Positions 12,930 to 28,489 of a DNA stretch of 64,000 nucleotides are shown piece after piece (position 1 is the first letter of the stretch; each line of letters starts with the position of its first letter). Location: the NCBI GenBank assembly GCA_039881145.1, contig JAYKKI010000074.1:9216501-9280500 (forward strand), written 5' to 3'. The notes beneath the pieces were generated by a model that was given only the letters and a program-made list of their open reading frames with translations, did no database searches and was not told where the DNA came from. The translations under genes were made by a program, and so were the position numbers. This DNA is from Druceiella hillmani (Eukaryota; Arthropoda; Insecta; Lepidoptera; Hepialidae).

Positions 12930-13970
12930 TCCAATACTGGAGAATGGTCAATTCAACTGAATAACGTCTTGAACAAATTCATGATTAAAAGCAGTTCCCT
13001 AAACTCAGTTGAAGTTAGTTACGTTCAATTATTTCCAAAATAAATCTTCTCAAAATAAATAAATAAATTTATATAATATATTTCCTAGCGTAATTAGTGC
13101 ATAACTATGAATGCTTGTACATAATACATAATTATATGTAATTAAGACCCGAAAACAAGAATGAGTCATAAATTCGATATACATATAAAAGCTAAAATTT
13201 TTAAATTACCAACAAACTGCAGACATTTTGCAATATTGACCATTAACAGCAGATCATTCATCATTTAGCAACAGTATAAAGGATTTAACTTACTACTTTG
13301 GCATACACCGTAATAGATGGAATAATACTATGATATAAAATTTTCTTTTTCCGGGGTAGTGAACAGTGGTTGGCGAAAAATTCTATTTTCAGTCATTTTA
13401 TGTGGAGAAGTTCTCGTCAACGTAGTTGAAATTCTTCTTATTTTAATCAGTGGGAATCAAGTCTACATACTTTTCTAAACCAATGTCAATAAACGCGAGT
13501 CGACAAATGTCATAAAGGTCGTAACCTGGCATAGAAATTATGTTAACAATCCGTTTGAAGCTCAAAACTGAAATACTTGGACTAATCGCTCAATTTTTCT
13601 CTAATTTTCTAGTCAAAGGTTATCAAATCTATTATATCATCATTTTTAGTTCAGTAATCTCGTTAGATGGGTTAGGGAATGGACTTAATTGCATATTTTT
13701 GTGCACATGTCTCAGGGTAAGCCATTTAAAATTTAGAATATAATAATCTGAATTCCAAATATCTTTAAGTTCTAAATGTCTCCACAACAAGACTTTCAAG
13801 CGATGCTGCGCTAGGTATATCAAATCAAGAAAGAGACTTTTCAAGAACTTAAACTTGCCCTCTTTAAAGTTGTATTAACGCTTCAATGTACTGACTACTG
13901 TAAAATATGCTAGTGTCTATAATCCATTCCTACGCCAAATTTAAAGTAACTAAATAAGACGATTTCCAAA
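12930..13970. other. No gene seen
   Basis: AT-rich sequence with overlapping chance frames of about 70 codons on both strands at 13540-13844. An AAATAAATAAAT run near 13050 could be a LINE tail scar, but nothing upstream supports it. Confidence 0.5.
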
Positions 13971-13974
13971 CAAT

Positions 13975-14060
13975 AGGTTGTGATAGAGAGGCAGTCACGC
14001 AGGTGATCTTAAAAAGATTCCGTTTTTCTTTTCAAGTACAGAACCGGAAAAACGGATATG
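13975..14060 (+). repeat. Lepidopteran-type repeat tail, decayed
   Basis: The order AGAGAGGCAGTCACGCAGGTGATCTTAAAAAGATTCCGTTTTTCTTTTCAAGTACAGAACC follows the same moth repeat end as at 12840-12925. Its two arms (GATTCCG and CAGAACC) are mutated. Confidence 0.6.
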
Positions 14061-15180
14061 TTAAAATAATTGCATTAAAAATGATAGTGGTTGTTAATAA
14101 CATATGTATTTTTATTCTGAAGTGAGAAGTCATTGAAAGTTTTCAAGTTAATGACTTTAATATTATCAGTACAAATTTACGCTTTACTACGACAGACTGC
14201 ATAATGGAAAGTAAAATAAGCAGCTTACTTTGGTATCGATTATGGTTTACAACAAAATAATAATATACTAATATACATCTTCAGCTGTAGCATCTTCTTA
14301 TGTCTAAATCAGTCAATAAAACTAACAAAAGCATAATAAATAAAATTCAGTAACGTACGTATCTGAAAAAGAAAATACCTAACACTTTAATTAATTTTTT
14401 TCCAATCTTTCATCTAAATTAAGGGCGTCTATTTATCACAACAGAAAAATAATTTATTAGTAATGTTGTAAGCCGTTCGTTGTCGATTAGATAATACACA
14501 AATTAAATATTTATATACATGAATATTTCCACACTAGTACATGATATTTGTCACTTTTTAACCTTACATACACTAAGAAACGAAATCAAATAAGACAATT
14601 ATATAATAGGATTTGTTAAGAATCATTTGAATTGGTTTTGCCCCACTTTATGTATGCCAATATTATATAATATATGTATACATATTTAGCACTCGGATTT
14701 AAGAAACTAATAATTGTAAAGCAATAAAACTGTGTCTCTATAGATTATACAGCCAATTTATAATAAAATAACACTCCATATTTAATTGCTAAATACAGTA
14801 GTATTACAAAGTTATTAAAAAAAATAATAAAATCATAAGCATTTAAAAGCATCAACTTATTGTTTTTCGCATTGAGTTCCATTCTGTAGAAGAAAATGAT
14901 TGATAGAAGAGTGAAAAAAGAAAACAGTTTTGACATAATTCGTCGTTGACTGTTTGCGGCACAGTTGCTGTCGCTGAATCATGCGTTTTTTATCTTTGTT
15001 ATTGGAATAAAGAATATTCCTTTACTCTTATGTTAAGATGTAAATAATTTTAATATTTGTATATTATAAAGCTATTGTGAATTTGAGCTAAACCTTAAAT
15101 ATGTATTTAAGTCTCAATCGAATATATTCAGGATTAAATTTATTGTTCGGGTCAACAAATTTATAACAATATTAGGTACG
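14061..15180. other. AT-rich stretch, no gene seen
   Basis: No coding region or RNA gene was recognised. A segment near 14400-14460 containing AAGGGCGTCTATTTATCACAAC resembles 34243-34275, so a very old dispersed repeat is possible. Confidence 0.5.
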
Positions 15181-15321
<141 letters not shown>

Positions 15322-16114
15322 TCGTATATTACCATACATGACCGATGTAGATTTCAATGGTGGACGGTAAGTGGTAACTATATCTGATTATGCTTATTGT
15401 TTTGGAATTTTTGTTAATTACTTCGCTATTGCACGATGATACTAATTTATAGGTTCATCGAGTTATTTAGACGTTGCAAGATAGATTATAGTGATTGCGG
15501 TTAACGACACAAGTCTATCACCATATTTTCAATCTCATTGAAGTGGGCAAGTATAGAGGACATAAGACGGTACTGGGAAACATTTTAGTTTCAAATGTGA
15601 TGAGATTTGGAAAGTTACTTATATTCATTTAAGTTTCAGACATTCGAATGAACAAATCGACAAGCATTTGGTGAAAATCTGGGGCACGAATGTTGCCGCG
15701 AACTTTGTTTACGTGCTCGCCGCCAAAAACGAAGGAAGTTGAAATCAGTCTAGCAGATTTCGTTTCACATACTTATATATCTAATTGCAAGAATATTTTA
15801 TCTCCTTCCTTATAAAATACCTTGAAAAATAAAAAAAAAAAGTTGTTAAATGATAACTTATTACTGATATAGATAGTTAATAAAATTTATGGAATAATTA
15901 CAGTGTACTTGAACAATACTTTATACCTGTGAATGTTTTTTTTTACTGCCGAAGTCAAAAGATATCTGTCCACATAAGTGTTTCTGCACCAGATTTCAAT
16001 GAAGTGTTATTGAAGGAAATTCCCAAAAGTGACCCTTAATGCGTTTTAAATGCGTCCCGGGAAACTATTTTAAATTTTCTTGTTCAAAAGAAATGAACGA
16101 AACCTCATTTATTA
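15322..16114. other. No recognised gene; weak coding-like patch at 15497-15742
   Basis: From about 15500 to 15740 base composition is more balanced. One frame open at 15497-15637 (reading VGKYRGHKTVLGNILV in part) is followed by an overlapping one at 15566-15742 (reading IWGTNVAANFVYVLAAKNEG before its stop). I recognise neither. The overlap could be one broken coding sequence, possibly from a transposon, or chance. Confidence 0.3.
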
Positions 16115-16126
16115 TATGTATATATA

Positions 16127-16174
<48 letters not shown>

Positions 16175-16183
16175 TATATATAT
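16115..16183. repeat. (TA)n microsatellite
   Basis: About 68 bp of TA repeat with a short CACACACA interruption close to its right end. Confidence 0.95.
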
Positions 16184-17950
16184 TCGTATAATTTTATAGG
16201 CTCATCAAACTTAAAGTGTGGATCCTAAGGTCATCATGTTAACCAGTACTTGATGAGTATGTGAACAGTAGTTTCGCGTTCATGCGAAAACCATTTGAAA
16301 ACATTTTACGTTCCGTTTCTCATCCTTTACACTAGATAAAAGTTCATCAATAAAATTTCGATGTACTTCCGAATTGGTATATACAAAGTAAATTCGTGAA
16401 GCTGTGGAACTCGTAAATTGAATCACGCGAAACGTGATGTCGACGTGAACGTACATATTTTTAAGTACATTGTGAATGTACATATTTTCAGTTTTTTTCA
16501 ATGTTTTGTACTTTCAATCCATTGTAAATTATGACCCTGTAAAACAAGTAAAAAACATTACCGTAAATATTATGCTGATTTTTACTCCAAGATCTTAGGG
16601 ATATCCGTTAATGATGTAAATTGAAAATTGTATCTAAGTAATGAAACCATTGTTCGTTGTACTTTTCTACGCATTTTACTCACTGCGTTTATCGCTGTGC
16701 GTAGCTAATTCATGTTTTATTATAACAAGGAAGTAAAGTTACACTTTTTCTTTTGATTTTCATTAAGTTCAAGTTCCATGCGGACTCAAGCCCTAACGAC
16801 TCGTTTTATAAACTTTTCATCAATTCACATATGATTTTAAACAACTCGCAGTCACTTTTTCGAAAGGATTTGACTTTTCTTTTCATAAAAAAGGAAGTGT
16901 ATGCATGCAACTTCAAATTTTCTCAAGTTTCATTTATTTACTAATAACAAATCAGGTTTTCAAAAACTGCTTAATTTAGTAATAGTAACTGGTATGTACT
17001 GATGATATAAATTTATATACTGAATTCAATAAATTTTCTTGAATTTTTCATTAAATTTGCTTGTTTCAATTAATAGTTTCACTTCGTATTTTTAATAATT
17101 GTTTTGATGTATTCGAAGTGATTTTATTTCCTTAATTAATTACTTCTTTCTTACCTAAATTGGCATTATTTAGACCGGAGCATGTCTTGCTCCAATTTGG
17201 TATGTAATTACTCTTTAAACTTTCTGAAGATATATATCCCGCATTAGGTATTTATCTCATTCAACACGTTATATTTAAAAAGAGTGCAAAGATTATGAAA
17301 TATTAATTCTCTGCTGAGTAAACAACTTAAGTATTCATATAATATAATTCCGTCATTTTTATTTTGTTAAATAAATCTAAATAACTTTTTTTTAATACTA
17401 TGATTTCATGGCAAAATAAAATTAACGATGATAATAATTAGGTGAATTCATTTCAAAACATATGATTTGCTGTCGCCGAAAAAAATAATATTAGCACTGT
17501 CGGTACCTTTTGTCACACTGTGACTAGGTTGCTGCGAAATACTGCCAATGATGACTTTTTCAAACTGTTATCAACAATTTTATCCATAGTGTAATCATTT
17601 TTCATTTTCATTCCTGGTGAATTCAACTTAATAAAAATTTTAAATACAGGCGAGTTACGTAAAGATAAAGTCATTTTCATGGATATGGGAAATGATCTAG
17701 TAACATTTATTAAGGTTTTGTATTTTCGGCTTACTTTTCAATTATCCAACTGTGTAATGTCAATACCATTAATAAATACCCTTACTTAAATTAAAAGAAA
17801 GAAAATAACTCTTTGTAATATGAGTGGAATGTGATTTTAAATCTATACAATTCTTTCACATTTAAATGTCTACTCTCTACAATCCACTACACTTAAAAAG
17901 ATAAAAAACAACACATTCATGACACTAGTAACAACACAAAATTAAAGAGA
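16184..17950. other. AT-rich stretch, no gene seen
   Basis: Short frames at 16280-16501 (minus) and 16753-16944 (plus) have no recognisable domain. Nothing else was identified. Confidence 0.5.
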
Positions 17951-17954
17951 CTTA

Positions 17955-18115
17955 TATTACTGTCGGGTCGTGCTGAATAGGCAAGAGCAATCGACACCTG
18001 CGCAGAGAGCACGGATCCACCCTTCAATGACACCCCGCCCGCTGTAATGCACATCCGTTCGTCACGTTTCCCCTTCAAACAACAAGCCTACAGCGCGTAA
18101 TGTTTGTATATATTT
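17955..18115 (-). repeat. GC-rich dispersed repeat R2, copy 1 (minus orientation)
   Basis: A markedly GC-rich island in an AT-rich region. Its reverse complement carries TTGTTTGAAGGGGAAACGTG, GATGTGCATTACAGCGGGCG, ATTGAAGGGTGGATCC and TCTCTGCGCAGGTGTC, in that order. The same order occurs on the plus strand at 22245-22410 with scattered mismatches. It has no long open frame. The paired copies show it is a mobile or duplicated sequence rather than a one-off host promoter. The family was not recognised. Confidence 0.7.
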
Positions 18116-19097
18116 GTGTTCAGTAGGCTTTGTGACGTTTTTTTGTCACTTGTTTCTTGAAAATAAATATTTATAGATGTGCGGTTTCAAGTATACTTTG
18201 TAAAACTTAAATCACTGAGAAACTGAGAAATTCCTATTGAGAAAAAAAATTAAAATAAACTGTACTCTATAACTAATAACTCTAGTAACTTTATTTTACA
18301 TATATGTAACATGAGTATGTAAAAAAGGAATAGTTTTTACCGAAAACGTTTAAATGATTTTTTATTATAAGTACGGCGTAAAATAAAATATGTTTTAACG
18401 ATTTGAAATTAAACGTAAATTATATTTAAGTGGACATGAAAATATAGTTTTGAGCCGAATTATTCTAACGTGGAAATGTAATACAACATATATTCACTAA
18501 TAGACCATATTTTACTAAAATTTCAAACTATGGTAATCGCAAAATTGACATTCAATAAGTTAGCTGCATTAAACATTTTATTTTATAATTATTTCACATA
18601 AAAGTCTTAAAATATTCACATACATTAAGAAAATGTAAGACACATCATCGCTAACCAAGAAATGTTTAATTTTTTAAATTTAAATAGGTGCTGTAACCAG
18701 TTTAATTTAACTAATTATGTATAATTTTTTGGAACCTCGCTGACATCAAATCGATCGCTAATTGCTAAAATTATATCGCATCCGAAATTCCGAAAAAATT
18801 ATGTTTACTAATTCTTTTTATCGGACGAAGAATTTACCATTAACTTCGTATTCAGAAGAAAAGTTATTTTTTCTTCTTAAAAAAATGCATGTTAAGACAA
18901 TGCTCGTTAAAAATGCTCGTTAGAAGCGTGAAAATTAAACGTTTAAAGACCATAAATTTGCAACCTTCGAAATAAAAGTAGTCTGTTGAGAATAAGGTTC
19001 CCGCATACTAATGAGTCATCCTTTCTTGTTTTATTTATAATTTTCCCAGATCACAATTACATAAATCACCAATTAATTTTTTTGAATTATTATGTGT
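18116..19097. other. AT-rich stretch, no gene seen
   Basis: No gene, RNA or repeat signature was recognised. Confidence 0.55.
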
Positions 19098-19275
19098 AAG
19101 TCTAATATTTCCTTTTCAAAACATCTGTTAATATTTCCATCAAATAATGGAACATTTAACCTCACTTAAAATAAAATATAATTAATATTTCCATCAAATA
19201 AAGGAAATATTAGACTTGTTTAATACATCAGGAAATATTAAACAAGTCTAATATTTCCTTTTCAAACATATTTTT
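19098..19275. repeat. Perfect 25-bp-arm palindrome inside a local duplication cluster
   Basis: Arms 19201-19225 and 19236-19260 are perfect complements around a 10-nt loop (CATCAGGAAA). The outer arm sequence AAGTCTAATATTTCCTT also exists as a separate direct copy at 19098-19114. A second motif, TTAATATTTCCATCAAATAA, occurs at 19128 and 19182. The order direct copy, motif, motif, inverted arm, loop, direct arm is what a replication template switch would leave. Confidence 0.95.
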
Positions 19276-22130
<2,855 letters not shown>

Positions 22131-22244
22131 TTTATGTTTAGTTTGTAAGATATTTGTGTACAAAATATAAAGAAGAGAAGTTTTTTAACACATGTTCTTT
22201 GTATAAAAAAACCTATGAGATATGAATAAATTCCGACCAAAAAC

Positions 22245-22410
22245 ACCCAGTTAAGCGGGTATTTGCTGCTAGTAGCTATAAACTTTATGCCTTGCACACT
22301 CGTTGTTTGAAAGGAAAACGTGTCGGAAGAATGTGCCTAATAGCGGGCGGGTGTATAATTTAAGGGCGGTTCCATTTTCTCTACACGAGTGTCACTTGTT
22401 CCCTCCAGGT
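22245..22410 (+). repeat. GC-rich dispersed repeat R2, copy 2
   Basis: Shares with the reverse complement of 17955-18115 the ordered blocks TTGTTTGAAAGGAAAACGTG, GAATGTGCCTAATAGCGGGCG, ATTTAAGGGCGGTTCC and a TCTCTxCxCxxGTGTC-like segment. The 90-codon frame at 22303-22575 runs across it but is not conserved in the other copy, so it is probably not coding. GC-richer sequence continues to about 22500 and ends in a TTTTTGTTTTTCAG string. Confidence 0.7.
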
Positions 22411-22575
22411 CACTGCGGCTGTAACGCTTTCCATCTTTTTGTTTTTCAGCTCCGCGAGTGTGTTGTTTTTTACCTTTTCAAGGCATTGGGAGTCGGAAGC
22501 AATAATCGTTTGGGTAAAGAAAGACGTTACGGTTTTGCATTTTTATTTTATAGTGGGTATAAACTAAAATCCTAA

Positions 22576-22879
22576 TTAATATTATAAAGAGAAAAGTTTG
22601 GATCGATGGATGGAAATTTCATACTGCATAATTCTAAATTAATTTTAATATTTTCGTGGAAAATTTGACATAGTTCTTGAGTAATAGCATTCATCTTCCT
22701 TGACGTTCATTTGTTTCTATAAGTTTGATTTTAGCTTTTATAAATTTTATTTAGACTGTTTTAATCCATGTTCTGTATACCGAATTTCCAAATGCAACAT
22801 GCCTCCCGCGGGATTGAAATCATAATTTCCTTATTTTCTGTCAGTTTTACACATTTTTCTAGAGTTTAATTCGATGAAT
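22576..22879. other. No gene; possible decayed repeat edge
   Basis: AT-rich. CCTCCCGCGGGATTGAAATCAT near 22800 is reminiscent of an internal part of moth ACTAGCTG-type repeats, but the match is short. Confidence 0.35.
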
Positions 22880-23126
22880 AGGTTCTGTTGAAGAAGTTGT
22901 GGGTGCAGTTTAAAAAAAAACTAAGAACGTGCTTCTACAAAAAAGGCCAAGTGAGAAGTTTCCACGTCCACCTCTCTTTACCATCGCCAGAACCTCTTAA
23001 TTGCAATAAGTTACTAAATTACTCAATGAGAAAAATGAAACGAGCCCAAACTCCATGTGTTTTCTATTAGCCATGGAGAAGTTTTCTGATCTACTTTCCT
23101 CCTCAATCGCCCTTTCCCCTGGTTAC

Positions 23127-23204
<78 letters not shown>

Positions 23205-24010
23205 CAAATATAATCATTGGGATAAGTCAAACGAACATGCACTCTATGAATTTTCCGTTAAACGTTGAGAAGTTCCATCGCTAATCTCCCTGCACCATAT
23301 CCAGGTTCTCTCGATTAAAATATCTAACTAAAATATTTATTGCAATTAGTCAAGCAAGTTAAAACTATTACCAGAACCTCCTAATTAGAAACAACTAAAG
23401 TAGTCATGGATATAAATTAAATGAGTCAAAATAAAATCGGTTTTCTATTTGCTATTTAGAAGTTAATTCATTGACCGCCTTCATTCGTGATAAGATCCTC
23501 TCAGTTACAATATGTTATTAAATATCTCATTTATGTAAGTAAAAGAAGCCCGAATTCAGTAGATTTAGTATTAGCCATTGAGAAAACACGTTCACCACCT
23601 CCCTTATCTATCATGATGTTCGTCTATGTCCTAATGTGAAACCAAGAGACTCTCTGAAACATTTAAACGAGCCCAAATCCGACAGTTTTACTATTATACA
23701 TCGAGAAGTTCTCATGGTCACCTTCCTTTTATATAGAATCCTCTCGGTTATAAAATATAAGCATAAGACTAAACGAGATAACTCCTACGAGCCAAAACTC
23801 GAGAAGTTTACAGTGAGTGTTTGGGTCCTACCCATAATGTTTTGCTCCATCAGCAAAACTTCCTGCTTATAATATGTAACCTAAGAGCATGTTGAGACAT
23901 ATCAATAAAGCCACTTCAATTAAGACAAGTTAATAATTATCGTTAGCCAATGAGAAGTTCATGTGGGCAGCTCCATCCTTCCCCATTATATTAGCTCGAT
24001 ATATTTATAA
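22880..24010 (+). repeat. Minisatellite array, period about 123 bp
   Basis: About nine degenerate units carry, in order, ACGAGCCCAAAxxCxACAG-TTTTA, TATTAGCCATTGAGAAGTT, a CACCTCC-TT block and AACCTCTCGxTTAxAATAT. The GAGAAGTT core lies at 22953, 23076, 23267, 23457, 23580, 23703 and 23952. Spacing is exactly 123 bp three times. The larger 191-bp gap contains a (TA)n insertion, and others contain partial units. A lone diverged unit sits at about 37370-37530. The family was not recognised by name. ORFs inside it (22888-23070, 23636-23872) are by-products. Confidence 0.88.
23127..23205. repeat. (TA)n microsatellite inside the minisatellite
   Basis: About 79 bp of TA repeat interrupts one unit of the 123-bp array, separating CCCTTTCCCCTGGTTAC from ACAAATATAATC. 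Confidence 0.95.
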
Positions 24011-24019
24011 CCTTTTGCG

Positions 24020-25305
24020 GAAGGTTAAAAGATGAATCTAGGACAGAAAATTATTAGCCAAATGAAACATTTCTGTGTTAGACACTAGCACGTCAGCCTT
24101 GCGTTTAAATCATATAAGTAGTTAAACTAGGGTAATTTTACTAATCATCGACTTTTAAAGTCTTCATTTAAAAACTATACTATTGTTTAATAATTTTAAA
24201 TATTTACGATAGACTAAATTTGCCCTTAAAGTGACGTTTGATGATATGTTAGAATAAAAGTCTGTTAATTATCGTATTGATAAATCAAACAGTTTATTTT
24301 TTATAAATAAATCACTTATACTTGCAAAAGTTAAGGTGATACCGCCTAAAATATAGCTATTATTATTTGTATTGTTTCCAACAATGCTTCAAATTGAAGT
24401 TAGTTATGAAACTTTCAATTAATTTACACTTCATATTTTGTATAAAAATATATTCAATGATTGGATAAATTACACGTAATTAAATCAATAATTGGATAAA
24501 TTACAGTACACGTAATTAATATTTCATACGATCGGATTTAAACATAGACTTTACGGTCTATCATGAAAATATATCTATTGTCTGAATCTCTTTGTATATT
24601 AAATGAAAAACTGTAGCTCTCGGTTTTAGCTCTATAATATCGTCATCATTTTCTAAATACGGTTATTAGAAAAAGACCGGGATATCACAATATTATCAAA
24701 TCGAATTTCTTAGTAATAAATAAACAACGATTCCAACGTTAACCGTAACCCACTTTATCACATCGATTCCTAATATTTTTCGAAAACTGATCTTCTTCAC
24801 TGGTGTTGTATTATTAAAAATCTAAATGCATTTCAAATAAATATTTCTAACTACAAAACAAATTGTTTCATCCTGTTTTTTATAAAGAAAAACAAACTGT
24901 TTTACATTATATCTTGGTGATAACTTTAATTCATTCTACATATTATTTCCATTACAATAGATTAATTTGGTTAAGAACAATAGTTTTTGAGGTTTTTTTA
25001 CGGAAAATGTTAAAAATTTTACGCGAAAGATGGAAAAAATGAGACATTTAAATTAACATATCATTCCTGATTACACTATTATTTATGGAATTAAATGTCC
25101 CCTAATAACAGAAATTCACATTCATATACGATTTCAAAAACCTCCTGAAGTAATCATGCTCTCGGCTTAGATCGCATTATTTTTCTTCATTTCACGTTTT
25201 TTTCGTGCCTTATCCATTTCTTTTTTTTAATCTGCATATAAATCTTGTTTGTTAAAATTTTGCTATTATAATTTTTTGTAATCCACCACCGAACTAATTA
25301 ATCAC
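24020..25305. other. AT-rich stretch, no gene seen
   Basis: A small direct duplication (TTGGATAAATTACA...CGTAATTAA) lies near 24455-24520. Nothing else was recognised. Confidence 0.5.
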
Positions 25306-25307
25306 AT

Positions 25308-25402
25308 GATTCTAGTGCACTAGAAGAGATTACTCTTGAAGCAATAAGTATGCTATGTATTAAAATGTTATATTAAAGACTAATAAACAAATAAATAAAT
25401 AA
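25308..25402 (+). mobile_element. Orphan LINE 3' tail
   Basis: CTAGAAGAGATTACTCTTGAAGCAATAAG, then a short U-rich spacer, then AATAAACAAATAAATAAATAA. This matches the 3' end layout of lepidopteran CR1/Jockey-type LINEs: a GGAAGAGATCxCTxxTAGxxATAAG block, about 50 bp, and an AAAT-type tail. No coding part remains upstream, so it is a severely 5'-truncated or decayed insertion. Confidence 0.55.
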
Positions 25403-25918
25403 CCATCTTTCATACGAATGCTGTTCATATTTTACTTTCTTATAAACTTGCCAACATTTTTCTTCTGCTATTTCTTCCTTACAATTGATCTACTAATATA
25501 AGTCTGAATACTTGAATATATTAGAAATATATTACGGATAGCTATAGTGACATACGCAAATAGTCTCGTATCCGGTGCCACTTTGCACAACGCGATATCT
25601 GATGGAAATGACGCCGGCTCGTCCACGCATTTAATTAAACTTGCTGTTTAATTTGTATTATGCGTCGAACGCTCCACGTTTGATGGTTTAGGACTTCGTA
25701 ATCGTATACAGTTACTAAATAACTACTAACACTAATTGTCCAAATATATAGACAATGTTTACGTATCCTAAAGGCGACTGTCGCTATTTGCCTTTACGAA
25801 GAAATTAGTATTATTATGTTTCGAAATTAATGCAAATGAATCGTCTTATTTTGGCAACAAAGAGCGAGTTGCAGGTATTCAAAAACTGTTTATTTTATTA
25901 AATATTACTATATAAATA
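25403..25918. other. No gene; GC-richer patch at 25555-25690
   Basis: The patch includes GTATCCGGTGCCACTTTGCACAACGCGATATC and TATGCGTCGAACGCTCC, unlike the flanks. No frame is convincing. It may be a conserved non-coding element or a repeat remnant. Confidence 0.35.
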
Positions 25919-25919
25919 A

Positions 25920-26020
25920 TTTCTGAATGGATTTTGTTCTGGTTTACATTAGTAGATAGACTGATTTACAAGAAAGGTTTAGATGTATAATTTACTAAAA
26001 TTTTAGTCACGAAGTCGAAA
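25920..26020 (+). repeat. Decayed lepidopteran SINE-like repeat end
   Basis: GATAGACTGATTTACAAGAAAGGTTTAGATGTATAATTTA followed by CACGAAGTCG resembles the 3' part of the common moth repeat that ends AGGTTTAxATGTATAATA...GCACGAAGTCGCGGGCAACAGCTAGT. Assignment is by pattern memory only. Confidence 0.5.
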
Positions 26021-28489
26021 AAAGCGTTCGTCCGTTAAATATCTCGCTGTGTGCTGTGCTGTTTAAATCGTTAGAGATATAAAGAAAAAAATAAATATTG
26101 TTATTCGCAATAAGTTTTACATTGAAATTCACGATGATAAATGTGCATGAAATTCATTACAAATATTTTGTAGTTCAAAATATAATAATTTTCCTACTCA
26201 ATTTTCTAAAGGTTATTATGTAAAATTGTCAAAAGTGTAAAGATATGAAAACTTACTTAATTATCAGGGTTTTTAAAAGAGTGATAATCTAAAAGTGAAA
26301 AATTATTAAATTTCCTGACTACATGTCTCATTCTCTTTGTCCTTATTTCGTTAAATATAAGATAACCAAATAAAATTGTAACCAAAATGAATAAATTTAA
26401 TTTCTAAATGACGATAATCGAGATTCTGCCAACAAGGTTAGTAGTGAGTCATGCTGATATATGAAAAAGTTGTAAGTTTGCAACTTATTGCTTTCATAGC
26501 GGCTACTATCAATGACAGTTCAAATCAATGACGCTACTTAGTGTACATACGCATTATTAACTCTCTAAAAATCGTCCTGAAAATTAAATACATTTTTTTT
26601 AATTTTCAAAACGGCTTTTGTGTACATCATCACAGTTTACTCGTGGCTTTATTTAGGGCCACATATGTTATTTGTTGATTTGGGGCCACATATGTTACAT
26701 TTTATTTCTGTCATAAAGTATAATTCCTTGCACGCGAGATTAGCGCACATCACTTTCCACCCTTCCTACGACCAGGACCGGCCATTACTTTTCGGTTTTC
26801 GTTAATGGTTGGTATTATTTTTGCTGCCAATTTACCTGAGTTATCTCTTTTTATTAATTTATTTAATTTTTTGTCTACTTATATTTTTCTATAACGAAAA
26901 AAGAGAAGAATAACCCATTTGATAACGTAAACTCTGCACAGTTTTATAGAAAAAAGACAACATAATTAAACAGATTTATAAACAAATTTAAAGCCCTTAT
27001 GTATAAATTTCAATTAATAAGAAGAATTCTAATAATATTATAAATGTAAAAATTTGCAAGTTTGTTACTGAAGAACTCTGAAAACAAGCAACAAATTTCT
27101 ATTAAACTTAGAATGCACATTTTCCGCTACTTCACATTCATGGAAGATTGGTGCTACAAAAGTGTGCATGGATCTTTGTAACTCGATGATGCTTAACTGC
27201 ATGTGAAATTTTCATAAAACTTAGTATGGTTATGATCCAGCATTCAAGTTAACATATAGGTTAATTTTAATCCAAGAAATAATAGAAGTCCGATGGAACA
27301 AAACTCAGTATTTTTTGTTAAAATAATAAAAATAAAGCAACGTGCACATATCAACAATATAATATCATTTATAAACAGATATTGCAATAATTTCATTCCA
27401 CTAGCCACAAATTTGATAAAAAACAGAAATTAAATATTTATTTTAAACCCCGAAATCAACTTCTAGGTTGACCCAAAGCGTATGAAGAATACATCTAAAT
27501 ATCATAAAAACATAGAGTTTTTAATTATAATACAAATACCAACGGAGTGATCATTGTTCTTGGATAGAAAAATTACTTAAAAATCGTTATCGTAAGTAAT
27601 TTAGGTTTAAAAATCTTCTTTCTTTTAAATTAACGTATTTTTTGCAAATACGTTTTCTTTCGAAGTTGTATCTCGATAACTATTGTTCAGCAATGAATAG
27701 GGATAGTACCATGAGTATTAAAATACACCATATTATGTTAATAGGCCGCAAGATACCAGAAAGCGTTTTAATAAACATTATACTCATCAAAACAATCATA
27801 GAATACCAAACAATTCTTTCTTATGTTTCTTAGTCTCAGTAGTATACAAAATTTGGCATGCGAATTGATTTAAACGGTAGAGCCTGAAATAAAATATATT
27901 GTTTTATGTACCGAAATCTGAAGTAATTCCTGTAGAATAGCATCCAGTTTTTCAAATGTTGTTAAAATAATTCCTGTAGAACATCATCTAGTTTTTCAAA
28001 TTATATTTCCATTTGGTCACGGAGCAATTTACAAAGTGGCATTACTAAAAGGTCCAATCAAAAATTGTTTTCGGCACAATGACCAAAAAGGCAGGCGAAT
28101 AAAATCGCGGACCACAGCTGCTATTTAATAATTTAAAAATAATTCGTTATCAAAAGCAAGTCTACTCAGAGTTGTATAGAATTATTTATATGCCCGTTAA
28201 ATGAGGAATAAATTACGAAAGGGAAATTAATATGGTGTTGATAAAGCGAAATAAGTATTGACGTCTTTAATAAGACACAGAGGAAAGAAAAGAACATGTA
28301 TGTATGAACAAGTTAGAAAAAAATCGTAACGTGACAACCCAATGCCGTTACACGTAGAAGTTATTTGTATAAAGTAGGACATTCTATGCTCTATATAATA
28401 TCCAGTAGTTACCCTTTTTGTTGAGGTGTAGTTACTGTCTTAAGCATAATACCTCGGGATTCGACATTCTCTTTCACTCAGTCGACAAT
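26021..28489. other. AT-rich stretch, no gene; small duplications
   Basis: A GGCCACATATGTTA motif is repeated 24 bp apart at 26658 and 26682. AATTCCTGTAGAAxA-CATCxAGTTTTTCAAAT is repeated about 57 bp apart near 27923-28000. No coding region was recognised. Confidence 0.5.

Noticed and set aside
22303..22575. 90-codon ORF across the GC-rich island
   Set aside because: The island is a dispersed repeat and the frame is not kept in its other copy at 17955-18115.
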